DNA of 64,000 bases from Vampirovibrio chlorellavorus (GCA_903866275.1 CAIPMU010000014.1:1-64000); one strand, 5' to 3'. Positions 8,554-18,449 are shown, counted from the stretch's first letter. A program made the numbers and translations. Notes: generated by a model from the sequence alone, not told the origin.

Positions 8554-11500
8554 TTAAAGTGCCCCTACCGGAGCGTGTAGAGTCTTTAACAATAGAGCTA
8601 AATCTTCCATATTATCCAAACGTTCACTTTCTTTCTGTAGAATATCCTGAAATGTCAGATCAGAACTAGTAAGCATTGCCTGTATTTGATGTTTATCAAT
8701 GATTTTAATGCCAGCATCACTCAGAGAACGTTTTAATCCATTCTCAATTTCTAAAGGCGTAAAAAGGAGCATTTCAATAGATAGGCCAAGATCTGCAAGG
8801 TATCTGTTGCGATAATATGTTAAAGAGATCTTCATCTCTTCGGCAATATCAAGACTAAGCCCTTGATTGGCGGTAAAGGGTTTGCATATAAGTAATTGTG
8901 CCTGTTGGCCTTTATACAGAAGGGCATCTATGCCTCGGCTTGCCATAGTCGGGGGTAAAATTGTATTAAACCCTTGCTTGCCCATCAATGCTGCACAGAA
9001 ACTGGCAAATCGTTGGGAATCCAATTGTATCAAGTCGTTCATAGTGAAGTGCGGCCCACTTTCTGGGGCTACTTCTTTCGAGAAGATACTCATAAGGCTA
9101 CTGGTTACATCTAGTGCTGCAATCGGTGTAAGGATATCGCGTCGTAATTCGGACTTCTGCCTTAAAAGGGCGTCCAATTTTTGTTCGAAAGTTTCCTGGG
9201 TGGGGTCTGGAGCCCTTCCAATCGGATAGTAAACCTTAACTGGTCGTGTTTGCCCGATTCGATAGGCTCTACATGTGGCTTGGTCTTCCGTCGCTGGATT
9301 CCACCAACGCCCATAATGGATCACATGATTAGCTTCTACAATAGTAAGTCCGACTCCTGCCACATCAGGAGAAAGAATCAAAGCGTTAAAGCCAGCAGTC
9401 TCTTCAAATTCACGAATTAATCTAAAGCGATCGGACTCTTCGTCATTAGTACGCTTGTTTCCCTTGGTACTACCATTAATAATAGCAGCCTTAATCCCAA
9501 ATTTATACGCAAGCACTACTTTTAGAATATTCTGCATGGGTAATGAACGTGTAAAGATCAAGACTTTTTCGCCTTTTTCCTTGATGGTTTCCAAATGCTC
9601 ACAAACCACTTGGAGTTTAGGAGAATGGTCAATTAGCTGTTGTGGTGAATAATCAAGATCCATATTCATTAAAAGCAGAGGATGTTCATATAATTTTTTG
9701 AGTTGATGGAGTGCGATTAATGAAGCTCCTAGTTTTTCAGATTGCTGTGCTGTTTTTATAATAGCGGCCTGAAGTTGCCATTGTCTTTCTGAAACAGGGT
9801 AATAAAGACGAATTTCTTCTTTAGTAGGCAATTCATCGCTTCCCAAATAATCTTCTTTGTAGCGATTTAATACAAAAGTCCGATGTAGTTCACCCATGCC
9901 CAAACGATCTTTCAATGCTTGAGCACTGCCAGGTTCATTGTTTATAATTTTCTTTTCATATTGGTGTGCGAATTCTTTGTCAGTCCCTAATAAAGTACCT
10001 GGGCAGACAAAATCCATAATACACCACAGATCCATCAGTCCATTTTCAATGGGGGTGCCACTCATAGCAATCTTAAAACGAGCATTGGATGCTAATCCTT
10101 TCATTGCATGGGTGATAGCAGTTTTTTCATTTTTAAGTTCTTGAGCCTCATCGGCGATCACGATTGACCATTTTATTGTTTCGAAGGAGTGCTGGTAATT
10201 TTTAAGAGTGTCATAATTGGTAATAATGATTCTATTACGTTTTAGTTTCTCTAGATCGAGAACCGTTCTCCCAATTTTATATTCTCGTCCTTTGATAGTG
10301 GGATCTGCAATAAATTGTTTAATGCTTTTACTATTAAGAATGGCAACAGGCGAAAAAATACTGCCATTATTATCAAAGAACTTTTCGATCTCCTTTTTCC
10401 AATTTTCAAGGAGAATTAAAGGGGCAACAATAAGAATAGGTCGGCGAGGATCGTCATCAGAATTACGCTCTAATATATCAGGAAATGATTCTGGAGAGCC
10501 AGATTCGATTAGCCAAGCTAAAAATGTAAGCACTTGAAGCGTTTTACCAAGACCCATGTCATCGGCTAATAACACTCCCGATCGATGGGTTTTAAAGGAG
10601 CCTTGAAGCCAGCTCACGCCTTGTTGCTGATAAGGCTTCAGTTGAAATGGGGTCTCTTTGAATGTTGTTATTAGGTTTTTTGGAGGATGGTATGTTAATT
10701 CAATCGAACGGTGAACACCGAGGGATTCAGAATAAGCAAGAAAATCCTCGGAGTTTTCAGCGATATGGAGGAAGTAGTCTCCGCTTGACTTTTTCGTAGC
10801 AGTCGTTGAAGGTTCCGGCGTGTTTGCGTTTAAGTCTGAGATGTTGTTAGCGGTACGCTCTTTCCATTCGTTAATATTGCGATTCAGTTGGTCACATAAT
10901 CCTTCGGAAATCGGAACAAATAAAGTTTCCTTATTATCACCTTGGATAGGTATAGCAACTAACCCTTTTTTAAGCCCTTCGATTACATCGTAAAGGACAT
11001 TTTCTGCCTTCGCAACTGTATTTAGAGGGATGTTTATGTTGTTCCCACTGGGTGTTAAGGCATCAATATCTATATATAAGTCACTAGATTCATCATTTAG
11101 GAATTTAGGACGGTTTTCATTTTTAAGTCTAGGTATAGGGTGGAATATATAAGGGCCAATATCAATGACTCGATCACCAAAACCGTCCAGATTCTTTGAT
11201 GTATTTTGCAGAATCTCTGTGGCTGAATGATTATAGTGTTCACGCTCTCTTGAAAAAGAGTCCAATGAGATTCTGTCAGTGGCGCAAATTCCTTCAAATG
11301 CGGAAAGGGGATTCAGCATAATCTGATCCTTTGCAGGTCCCGAGATACTGGTTAAGTTTTCTCTCATATGCGTTAATGCGGTCTGAAGCTCTTCATTTAT
11401 AACCAACCTGATGCGTGCACCAGATGATGTCTTGACATCATAAAAAGGTTGGCCTTCAGCATGTTGATAAAAGGCTTGTTTCAGTACTTCCTCTTCTACA

Positions 11501-12198
11501 CCTTCAAACTGAGGAACGCAACTGATACGGCCTTCAGAATCTACTGTTAGGCCAATACTAAATTGCTCAGGGATCAGTGCCGTTTCATTGGCCATTGTTT
11601 TGGTCATGCTCACGGATTCAGGATCGCAAAAGAGCTTGATTTTTGAGAAATGACGAAGATTTTGGCCTTTCCCTTTGCTGGCAGTAGGGAGTTGGTTAAA
11701 TTCGTCAATTGACTCCAGAAGGTTGAAGATATCTTGAGGGAGTATATAAAGCTGTTTGCCAGTTTTCAAAAAACAACCGATCCGGGTTGGAAATACCTGT
11801 TTTGGACCGATAAAAAAAGAATATTCAAACAAAAGATCAGGGCTTGCCAAATGAAGTGTATTTTGAAGGTCTAAAGTAAATGGTGAAAAGCTTGGTAGTA
11901 ATTGAGCAAAGCCAAAATCTTCCCCATGCTCTTCTTCAGGGTTGAGCAAGTGATAGAACTGCTCATTAGTAATCAAAAGTGTTTGATCAGGTGCAATCTC
12001 TGCAATCCCAATAGAAAGAAAGGTAGGTAGCCACCGGAGGAGCTGTTTACCTAGTGGCGTATGAGCTGGGCTCTTTGTGCAGATGTCATCAATGTTTTCA
12101 TAGGAAAAGCCTACTGTTCCTTCAATTTGCAAGCCCTGATCGGTTATATTACAGTAGAGTTCAGAGTTGATTTCGGTTAAAAAAGTTTTCATTGACAT
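8554..12198 (-). CDS. zorD: Zorya type I effector ZorD: SNF2-family helicase with C-terminal nuclease-like domain
   Basis: The 1214-residue protein has the SNF2/SWI2 motor: Walker A LLADDMGLGKTLQVL near residue 540, DEAQ near 681, a SGTPIENGLMDLW motif, and the C-terminal helicase half ending in GRWWNPATEDQATCRAYRIG. About 540 residues precede the motor. After it, near residue 1086, the stretch GIDALLYKGQQAQLLICKP looks like the core of a restriction-endonuclease-like (Mrr-type) domain. In studied type I Zorya systems ZorD is the DNA-degrading effector. It is the last gene of the minus-strand zorABCD operon, 14 bases after zorC. The order and full set make the assignment firm; the nuclease domain call is less sure. 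Confidence 0.92.
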   Translation of the reverse strand: MSMKTFLTEINSELYCNITDQGLQIEGTVGFSYENIDDICTKSPAHTPLGKQLLRWLPTFLSIGIAEIAPDQTLLITNEQFYHLLNPEEEHGEDFGFAQLLPSFSPFTLDLQNTLHLASPDLLFEYSFFIGPKQVFPTRIGCFLKTGKQLYILPQDIFNLLESIDEFNQLPTASKGKGQNLRHFSKIKLFCDPESVSMTKTMANETALIPEQFSIGLTVDSEGRISCVPQFEGVEEEVLKQAFYQHAEGQPFYDVKTSSGARIRLVINEELQTALTHMRENLTSISGPAKDQIMLNPLSAFEGICATDRISLDSFSREREHYNHSATEILQNTSKNLDGFGDRVIDIGPYIFHPIPRLKNENRPKFLNDESSDLYIDIDALTPSGNNINIPLNTVAKAENVLYDVIEGLKKGLVAIPIQGDNKETLFVPISEGLCDQLNRNINEWKERTANNISDLNANTPEPSTTATKKSSGDYFLHIAENSEDFLAYSESLGVHRSIELTYHPPKNLITTFKETPFQLKPYQQQGVSWLQGSFKTHRSGVLLADDMGLGKTLQVLTFLAWLIESGSPESFPDILERNSDDDPRRPILIVAPLILLENWKKEIEKFFDNNGSIFSPVAILNSKSIKQFIADPTIKGREYKIGRTVLDLEKLKRNRIIITNYDTLKNYQHSFETIKWSIVIADEAQELKNEKTAITHAMKGLASNARFKIAMSGTPIENGLMDLWCIMDFVCPGTLLGTDKEFAHQYEKKIINNEPGSAQALKDRLGMGELHRTFVLNRYKEDYLGSDELPTKEEIRLYYPVSERQWQLQAAIIKTAQQSEKLGASLIALHQLKKLYEHPLLLMNMDLDYSPQQLIDHSPKLQVVCEHLETIKEKGEKVLIFTRSLPMQNILKVVLAYKFGIKAAIINGSTKGNKRTNDEESDRFRLIREFEETAGFNALILSPDVAGVGLTIVEANHVIHYGRWWNPATEDQATCRAYRIGQTRPVKVYYPIGRAPDPTQETFEQKLDALLRQKSELRRDILTPIAALDVTSSLMSIFSKEVAPESGPHFTMNDLIQLDSQRFASFCAALMGKQGFNTILPPTMASRGIDALLYKGQQAQLLICKPFTANQGLSLDIAEEMKISLTYYRNRYLADLGLSIEMLLFTPLEIENGLKRSLSDAGIKIIDKHQIQAMLTSSDLTFQDILQKESERLDNMEDLALLLKTLHAPVGAL

Positions 12199-12212
12199 TT
12201 AATTGTAAACCT

Positions 12213-13586
12213 TTATGGTCTTATTCCATGGGCTGCCAGTACATTGGAAAGATTATCCAACCAAATATTTTGGTGATGAGGCACAGACTCTTTTGCCAGA
12301 GTTGGGTTTTTTAAAGAGCGAACATCAAAACTGCCAATTGTTTTTCCATTCTTTCCGGTGTATATAGATTGTGCATTATTTTGGAGTCTTAAAAAAGTAT
12401 CTTTTTCGTAGAGATAAGCACAGCCTACCCGCGAAAAATCTACAATCACATATTTTCCAAAATCAAGAATAAAGGCACTGTTATGGCTGGAATCCTTCTC
12501 AAGGGAGGCGTAATAATAGCCCTCTTTCTTCAGTTCACTTAATTGATATGTATTAGCACTATTATCACTAGGCCCAATGGCAATGGTAGAGCCTTTGATA
12601 CATTTTAAATAACGCAACCAAAAGCGTTTTCGCTTTTGCGTGTCATTTTTAATGATCATATTAAAAAAAAGTTCAATATCGGCTTGAGATAGCCATCCAA
12701 CAAAGGCTTCTCGGGCTCTTGCTTCAATATTCACCCACTTGCCTGGAGAGATTCGTGGGTCCCCATAAGCATTACTCGCTAGAAACCATCGCTGTAGAAA
12801 GCTAATGCCTTGTTCTCTTGCTTCAGCTGGATAGTTATCAACAAGTAATATCAGTTTGCTTAAAGTATCAAATTGTGTGGTTTCAATAAAATTGGAAAAT
12901 AAGTAAGTCCATTCGACAGGGTTAAAAGTATGGGACACTTGGATAATGCGTTTCAATAATTGCCCAACCACTTCATCACGGAGTGCTTCAGCGAATTGAC
13001 TAGTCGCTGAAAAGTAATAACGCTCTGCTGTTATCTCAAGGGTCTCACCCTTATGGATTACCGTAGGAGCTAATTGAGCTGGTCCTTCTTTAGCTAATAG
13101 GAACTCTTGATGCTCCTTCCAGGCTAATAGTTTCCTGTTTCGACCGTTATAGCGTCGTAGAAACCAAGCGAGAAAGTCCCGAATTAGAATATGGTTTTCG
13201 TTCGTTTTCCAAGTCTCATGGAATGCATTTTGAAAAGGCATAAGGATGCTGGGGGTGAAAATAGCCTGTCTGCGCTTTAGTAAACCTCTGATTTCTGGGC
13301 TTCTAATCACGGAAGATTGAGAGCAAAGTATACGGATTTCCCTGCGAGTTAATCGGTCAAAATCATCGGTCTTGATCGCCTCTGTCCATGCCTCTAACGC
13401 TTTTTCTCGCTGTTCTCCGGTGAACATTACCGTTTTAGTAAAGCCTGCTTTTTTTTCAAGATTCCTTTGAAATTTTTCAATCTCAGGACAAGCGAGAGTC
13501 ATTGTGGAGCGTGTTAAAAGATTTGAGAAACTCCTTAAATCCTGAAGTGTTTCAAGTAAAGGGTGCTGGCTTCTCGAATCAGTCAT
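12213..13586 (-). CDS. zorC: Zorya type I protein ZorC (EH-signature family)
   Basis: A 457-residue soluble protein without membrane segments, rich in helices in its middle and with a basic, aromatic C-terminal third (FILDFGKYVIVDFSRVGCAY). It sits between zorB (2-base gap) and zorD (14-base gap), where ZorC is found in type I Zorya. ZorC is the component that links the membrane motor to ZorD and binds DNA in characterised systems. The assignment rests on position plus the general look of the EH-signature family; I cannot name single diagnostic residues with confidence. Confidence 0.85.
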   Translation of the reverse strand: MTDSRSQHPLLETLQDLRSFSNLLTRSTMTLACPEIEKFQRNLEKKAGFTKTVMFTGEQREKALEAWTEAIKTDDFDRLTRREIRILCSQSSVIRSPEIRGLLKRRQAIFTPSILMPFQNAFHETWKTNENHILIRDFLAWFLRRYNGRNRKLLAWKEHQEFLLAKEGPAQLAPTVIHKGETLEITAERYYFSATSQFAEALRDEVVGQLLKRIIQVSHTFNPVEWTYLFSNFIETTQFDTLSKLILLVDNYPAEAREQGISFLQRWFLASNAYGDPRISPGKWVNIEARAREAFVGWLSQADIELFFNMIIKNDTQKRKRFWLRYLKCIKGSTIAIGPSDNSANTYQLSELKKEGYYYASLEKDSSHNSAFILDFGKYVIVDFSRVGCAYLYEKDTFLRLQNNAQSIYTGKNGKTIGSFDVRSLKNPTLAKESVPHHQNIWLDNLSNVLAAHGIRP

Positions 13587-13588
13587 TT

Positions 13589-14263
13589 TTATTCCACCGA
13601 TTGCTCGACAGCTTTCATTTGCTGTCTTTGTTCAACCGATTTTACCCGAATTTTGAATTCCACTCGACGGCTGGCGTCTTGGTTCTCTTTTTTATTTGTA
13701 TAAACGAGGTCGCGCTCTCCTCGGCCATTAGTAGAGGCAACATTGAGCAAGCAATCTCGCTCCTGTTTTAGCAAGTTAGTGTTATTTAGGGTGTACTTCA
13801 TGACTGCAAATGACCGATTTTGAGACAGCGAGAGGTTGTTTTCATCAGTGTCGCGAGAATCCGTAAAACCTTGAATGAAGACGGATTCCACATCTTTCTT
13901 ATATTCGGGGCTGCAAATAATGCCGGTTAAGCGTGGGCCAAGCCATTTTAAAAAATCTTGTCCGGTGGGCTTTATTTGGTCAGCTCCAGTATCGAAAGAT
14001 AAATGCTTATCTCTAACTCGCACAGTGCAAGAAAGTGGATCTTTTTTCTCGTCATATTCACATTCGATATTTTTAACTTTAAGTCCGGCATCAATTTTGT
14101 TTTTTAGAGCAAGTAATCTATTGTGGCTGCCTCGTTGTGTATCTTCGAAGTTCTGGTTCATATAACAGACAAGAAGCAAAATAAAAATTACTGCTAGAGA
14201 GGTCATCAAGTCAGTCATAGAGTGTGATAGTGGATCACCGGAATGCCGCTGTTTATTTTGCAT
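13589..14263 (-). CDS. zorB: Zorya motor protein ZorB (MotB/OmpA-like)
   Basis: The 224-residue protein has one N-terminal membrane helix, TDLMTSLAVIFILLLVCYMN, with an Asp at its start as in MotB-type ion-conducting stators. A periplasmic OmpA/MotB-like peptidoglycan-binding domain follows: QGFTDSRDTDENN, LSLSQNRS and the closing ASRRVEFKIRV. Two ZorB and five ZorA subunits are expected to form the inner-membrane stator that senses phage infection. It overlaps zorA by 11 bases and precedes zorC by 2 bases, so the operon is tightly coupled. Confidence 0.93.
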   Translation of the reverse strand: MQNKQRHSGDPLSHSMTDLMTSLAVIFILLLVCYMNQNFEDTQRGSHNRLLALKNKIDAGLKVKNIECEYDEKKDPLSCTVRVRDKHLSFDTGADQIKPTGQDFLKWLGPRLTGIICSPEYKKDVESVFIQGFTDSRDTDENNLSLSQNRSFAVMKYTLNNTNLLKQERDCLLNVASTNGRGERDLVYTNKKENQDASRRVEFKIRVKSVEQRQQMKAVEQSVE

Positions 14264-16322
14264 GAGTTACAAGCTTTTTCTCTAACATGTCAGTCAGACT
14301 CGACAATTGATCGTCAAGGGTCTCCACCGTTCCTCCGAGCATATTTAAGGAGCCTTTTAAGTGAGCATCAAGATCGGTTGTATATGTCTGAATGCCAGCA
14401 TGAGTGGTATTGCTGTAGTCTTGAAGAGCTTTTTGAATTTGCGATAAAACGTTTCCTAGTGAGCTATCGAGTGTCTCATAGACTCTCCGCTGATTGACTT
14501 GGAGGTTTTCCAGGTCCTGAAGTAAGGTTGAGAATTGCGAGGTAATTGAAACCACTCGGTCCATGTTGTCTTTGAGATGCTGCCTACCATTGTCGGCCTC
14601 TTTAGATACAGCGCTGAGGTTATTAGTACTGGTCTCTAACTGAGAAATACTGCCTTGAAGTTGCCTGAAGAGGTTACTATTGCCTGCCAGAGCTTGATCA
14701 AATGATCCGGTAGACGCTTCCAGCTTTTGGCCCGCTATGCTCAGGCTGTCAGCTAAGGAGATTTGCTTATTTAAAATCTCTTCTAACGAGTTTCTGGATT
14801 TGGCCAACCATTCTTCATTCTGAGAATTTAATGCTTGATGATGCGCCGAAAGATGATTGGTTTGGGACTCTGTAGTTGTTTGTATTTGTTGTAAGAGGAT
14901 TTCAATGCTACTGGATAAGCCTTCTTGCTGGGTATTCGCAGAGCCTTCAATTTTTTGCACCAATTGCGCAACGGTATCAGATAAAGCTTGTGTCTGACTC
15001 AGTAGTTGCTCTTTCTGGTGATTATTAGAATCGCTAAAAGCACCAGTCATCTCCTGCATCCGCTCTTCCATTTGTGCACTCCATTGCGAGGTTTGTAGGA
15101 GTACGTTTTGAATGTTTTGTTGAAAGGCGTCCATAGAATCAGATGAAGATCCCGCCAATCGATCCATAATATGCCCCATCGCATCTTGTAATTCATTAGC
15201 ATGAGTACTCGATTGCTGACGTTGTTGATTTAGCGTATCTTCGAGCTGTTTGAACAGATTGCCCATGTAGTCGTCTAAAAGTTGATTTTTTGCATCTAAG
15301 CCTGCCAAAAATGTAGAGGCTTTGCTGAGAGATTCCGCTAAGCCTTGGATTTCTGAGTTTGCAGCGCCTGTCATTGATTGTCTAAACTCGTCCATGACTT
15401 CTTTCATGGTTGCTCCAAAGGACTCAGCTAATGTATCAGACTTTTGCTGTCTCAATGCTTCAGTAGTCTTATTTAGGTCTTCTATGGCTCTGATCATCTT
15501 ACCAATTTCAGGTGTTATATTCTGAGTAACACTTTCCGTAAGTTTTTCAGCAACAGTAAGACCAAACTCCTCTAATGGTTCTGTTTGTCGTTCTAGCTGG
15601 GTTAGCGATTCTGAAAGTAGCTTTTCTGAGGTAATGCGGGGAAAAATTTGATTCAAAGTATGCTGCACTGTATATAAATGTCGATTAAGACCGTTTAGGC
15701 AGACTGTTTCAGCTCCTGTAAATAGTAATGCGCCTAGTAGACCTACAATGGAAGAAGAAAATTTACCCGATAAACTGTTAATTAGGATATCAATTCCTTC
15801 AACCTTGCCGCCAGTCATGACATTCAAATGTGCCAGCCCTAGGAGCAGTGCGCAAAAAGTCCCCAATAACCCAAGTCCTGTCAAAATAGCTGGAATACTA
15901 GAAAGCCACCCAGGAATAGAATGATAGATGGTCTCTGGGGTGAAAAATGCTTCGGCCTGAAGTGTGTTGTGGAAGAAATAAGCATTCTTTCTTTTTAGCT
16001 TGATGATGGTTTCTTGCATCTCACTCCAAGAATACTTAAGAGAAGGTTTAGAAAGTAAGAATTCTCCAATAGCCTCATATTGTTCATCTGTGAGTACTTG
16101 CTCTTGGATCTGAGCATTTAAATCTTCAAGAAATCTTTTGGCACTGGTGAGCTGATGCTGTGTATCTACCCATGTTTTTACAAGTTGATAAAAGGAATAT
16201 ACAAAAATAATAATAGCTATAAATGAGATCGCTGTGGAAATAATTGGAATCTCAATACCCAGCCATGTAGATGCATAGGGCGTTGGCTTGGCGAAGGCAG
16301 ATAGCCAATTGTGAGCTTGCAT
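14253..16322 (-). CDS. zorA: Zorya motor protein ZorA (MotA-like with long coiled-coil tail)
   Basis: The 689-residue protein has membrane helices near residues 25-48, 138-165 (AILTGLGLLGTFCALLLGL) and 185-210 (SSSIVGLLGALLFTGAE), matching the MotA/TolQ/ExbB stator fold. The remaining roughly 470 residues are a Gln/Ser/Asn/Leu-rich coiled coil, the cytoplasmic tail known in type I ZorA. It is the first gene of zorABCD. The ATG at 16322 has AAAGGAAC about 8 bases upstream. AT-rich sequence further upstream contains TATAAT on the minus strand (16439-16444), a possible -10 element without a clear -35. Confidence 0.93.
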   Translation of the reverse strand: MQAHNWLSAFAKPTPYASTWLGIEIPIISTAISFIAIIIFVYSFYQLVKTWVDTQHQLTSAKRFLEDLNAQIQEQVLTDEQYEAIGEFLLSKPSLKYSWSEMQETIIKLKRKNAYFFHNTLQAEAFFTPETIYHSIPGWLSSIPAILTGLGLLGTFCALLLGLAHLNVMTGGKVEGIDILINSLSGKFSSSIVGLLGALLFTGAETVCLNGLNRHLYTVQHTLNQIFPRITSEKLLSESLTQLERQTEPLEEFGLTVAEKLTESVTQNITPEIGKMIRAIEDLNKTTEALRQQKSDTLAESFGATMKEVMDEFRQSMTGAANSEIQGLAESLSKASTFLAGLDAKNQLLDDYMGNLFKQLEDTLNQQRQQSSTHANELQDAMGHIMDRLAGSSSDSMDAFQQNIQNVLLQTSQWSAQMEERMQEMTGAFSDSNNHQKEQLLSQTQALSDTVAQLVQKIEGSANTQQEGLSSSIEILLQQIQTTTESQTNHLSAHHQALNSQNEEWLAKSRNSLEEILNKQISLADSLSIAGQKLEASTGSFDQALAGNSNLFRQLQGSISQLETSTNNLSAVSKEADNGRQHLKDNMDRVVSITSQFSTLLQDLENLQVNQRRVYETLDSSLGNVLSQIQKALQDYSNTTHAGIQTYTTDLDAHLKGSLNMLGGTVETLDDQLSSLTDMLEKKLVTHAK

Positions 16323-17487
16323 TTATAGTTCCTTTGAAATTGTGTATAAAGAGTGGGGATGGGGAAGGCGGGAAGTCTTTGGAGATTACATGCGAATTGA
16401 TTGATTTTATAATAAATTGATTGTTTTAAACTGAATTTATTATAACTTAACCAAGCCCAATATAGTAAACATGTAACTATATGTTATAGGTAAAGCTCAG
16501 GCTCGCTAAGGATTGCTGATTTATATGGGCAATGATCAAAATAAAAGGTCCCTATATTGTTATAAGGTTCATAAAAGGTTGTTAATAGTTGATAGGGATT
16601 GCCCTTCCCCTCTGGTAGGACTATCCATAATTGGAATTACTGGTGGTTTAAGGGAAGAAAACGCCACAAGTGAACAGTTTATTATTATGTGATCAGGTCT
16701 ATCCAAGTGCCCGTTAATGGTTTTTCATGGCACATTAAATGGAATATGCCAGTAGTTTTCTACAAGAGGTTTTAAAATTTCATATCAAAATAAGAGCCAA
16801 TATGAAAAATCCAAAATGGTAAGTGAGTTAGGATTTTTTAGGGGTGGGGGGTCTTTCTGTACCTTGTTCAAAGAGTATCCAACCCATGCTCCTCAGCCCT
16901 TAATTGCAATGTCAAATCTCCAAATATAAACAATCCTGAAAAAAGTTTTGCAGGAACTTGCAAAACTTTTCAAGAGCGTATACTAGCCCTTGGTGATAAG
17001 AGCCATACTTTTGCATTTTTAAGCTGACTTATCTCTAATTCTTCCAACTGTCTAGAATTAGTGCTGAGGAGAATGAACAGAAACATAAGCCCAGAGGCCT
17101 CTGGAAGGCTTGTGAAGAGACGAAATTTCATTTTAGGCGTAATAGTATCTGGCTTGAAAATTAAAAGGCCAGCCAAAAGGAATTTTTTTGGAAATCGCCT
17201 TAATGACTGACCTTTATGGGCCGAGTATTCCTTTGTGTTTTTATAGGGGTAAGTATTTCTATTTTAGATAGACTGCTGCGATCAGTGTTGTCGATAGACA
17301 ACGCAAACCGTTAGTTTGTTTGCTCTTTATATTTGGTGTTCTTATATTGATCTCTTTATGTCTAAAGAATCTTAAGCAAGGCTAAAAAAATGAGGGTAGT
17401 GGGATGTGAATTTTTGGCCCTGTTCTTAAAATTCTTTAGTGAGTCTGTCACAACATGACCCAGGCTTCTATGAAGGAGTTGTCCAGT
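16323..17487. other. AT-rich 1.1-kb stretch without a convincing gene
   Basis: This is the longest gene-poor stretch of the window, between zorA and the small phage-type genes. It is visibly lower in GC than the flanks. Open frames here are short; one of 68 codons (16970-17176, minus, TTG start) lacks a ribosome site and ends exactly at the hairpin described at 16941-16970. The stretch holds the zorA promoter region and probably a long 3' untranslated region or a small RNA. No tRNA, CRISPR repeat or IS end is seen. Confidence 0.6.
16941..16970 (-). terminator. Perfect 12-bp inverted repeat with minus-strand T-run
   Basis: AAAAGTTTTGCA (16941-16952) and TGCAAAACTTTT (16959-16970) form a perfect 12-bp stem with a 6-base loop. 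Read on the minus strand the stem runs into TTTTTTC, the form of a Rho-independent terminator. It would end a transcript coming from the small genes at 17488-18731 after an untranslated tail of about 500 bases, or end an unannotated small RNA. Confidence 0.7.
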
Positions 17488-18186
17488 CTAGTTTGGGGTG
17501 CTTTTCTTCTTTGGACGGTATCGCTTAATACCCATATTCATACTGATAAGGGCTTGGTTTATACTTTCAATACTGACTTTGTAAACTGTGCCATTGTAGG
17601 TATCTCTGGTCTGCAAGATGCCGTAATCGCACAAGCGTTTCAGTGCTTTATTGATCGTGGGTTCAGAAAGGCCAATACCTCCAGTCACATTGGGTATTCC
17701 TTTAGTAAAGTGTGTTTTACGTATTCTCTCTTGAGACTTACCCCACCCATAGGTTCTATCAACGATGAACTCAAGAACAATGCGTTCGTTAGGTTTCAGA
17801 AGAGGGTATAAAAATCGAGAGAAATATTTTCGGATCATGCATTCACAGATCTTGCTTTTAAGATCGTGGGTTTCATTGCCCCATCTTGGTTGCCGTGACT
17901 TTTTGTCGAAGCTCACAAACTGAAATTTATTACCCGGCAGAGAACGAATGCCAATACCGTAATGGGTGCATTCTGCATCCTCAGAAAATGGGGCTTCTTC
18001 ATCGCTGAGGTCATCATACTCTTCATAGTCGTATTCATCATCAGTATCAAAGGATTCTTCCAAACTTTCAGATATGATTCGCAGTTTTTCTTGATAAGGC
18101 TCAGGATCAGCCAGGATCATGTTCAGCTGTTCTTCGGTGCAGAGTTTTCTCAGTGCGTTTTTCATGGCAGGTGTAATAGGGATCAT
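17488..18186 (-). CDS. Phage replication-protein-O-like winged-helix protein
   Basis: The 232-residue protein has an acidic middle (EESFDTDDEYDYEEYDDLSD near residues 45-65). Its C-terminal winged helix-turn-helix, about residues 130-215, includes VDRTYGWGKSQERI and LSEPTINKALKRLCDYGIL. That arrangement resembles the N-terminal domain of phage replication protein O and plasmid Rep-type initiators. The start has AAGGA upstream. It follows the 82-residue gene by 14 bases and is probably co-transcribed with it. It could be a replication or excision factor of the island or a transcription regulator; the sequence does not decide. Confidence 0.6.
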   Translation of the reverse strand: MIPITPAMKNALRKLCTEEQLNMILADPEPYQEKLRIISESLEESFDTDDEYDYEEYDDLSDEEAPFSEDAECTHYGIGIRSLPGNKFQFVSFDKKSRQPRWGNETHDLKSKICECMIRKYFSRFLYPLLKPNERIVLEFIVDRTYGWGKSQERIRKTHFTKGIPNVTGGIGLSEPTINKALKRLCDYGILQTRDTYNGTVYKVSIESINQALISMNMGIKRYRPKKKSTPN

Positions 18187-18200
18187 TTTCTTAATTCCTT

Positions 18201-18449
18201 TTAGTAATCTATGTCTAAAATGTTGAGGAACGCTTGGACATTAATCATTCTCTTTCGAAGTCTGTGCTTGCCCGGCTCAAGAGGAAAGATGGATGAGTGG
18301 TCTGAACAGAGAAGATGAGCGATCATGTCCTCTAGCTCTCGGCTTGTGGGTGTTTCGAAGTATTCTGGCCATTCCGAGGGATAGATAAAACATGGGATAT
18401 GTTGGCCACTTTTTTCATGAAAAAATAAACTAGAGTTTTCACTAGTCAT
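18201..18449 (-). CDS. Hypothetical island protein, 82 aa
   Basis: An 82-residue protein without a recognised domain; it has a Pro/aromatic-rich N-terminus and a basic Arg/Lys-rich stretch near residues 55-65. The start ATG at 18449 has an excellent ribosome site (AAGGAGAACCTC just upstream), so translation is likely. It lies between the AlpA-like gene and the winged-helix gene in one minus-strand run, fitting a small island-maintenance protein. Function unknown. Confidence 0.6.
   Translation of the reverse strand: MTSENSSLFFHEKSGQHIPCFIYPSEWPEYFETPTSRELEDMIAHLLCSDHSSIFPLEPGKHRLRKRMINVQAFLNILDIDY

Noticed and set aside
14253-16322. Flagellar stator genes motA/motB or an ExbB/TolQ pair
   Set aside because: The MotA-like protein has a 470-residue coiled-coil tail and the pair is coupled to ZorC- and SNF2-type genes inside an island, which fits Zorya rather than motility, although flagellar genes occur later in the window.
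16970-17176. Possible 68-residue gene on the minus strand in the 1.1-kb gap
   Set aside because: It needs a TTG start, has no Shine-Dalgarno and no recognisable sequence. It ends right at the hairpin, which keeps a small doubt, but evidence is too weak for a feature.
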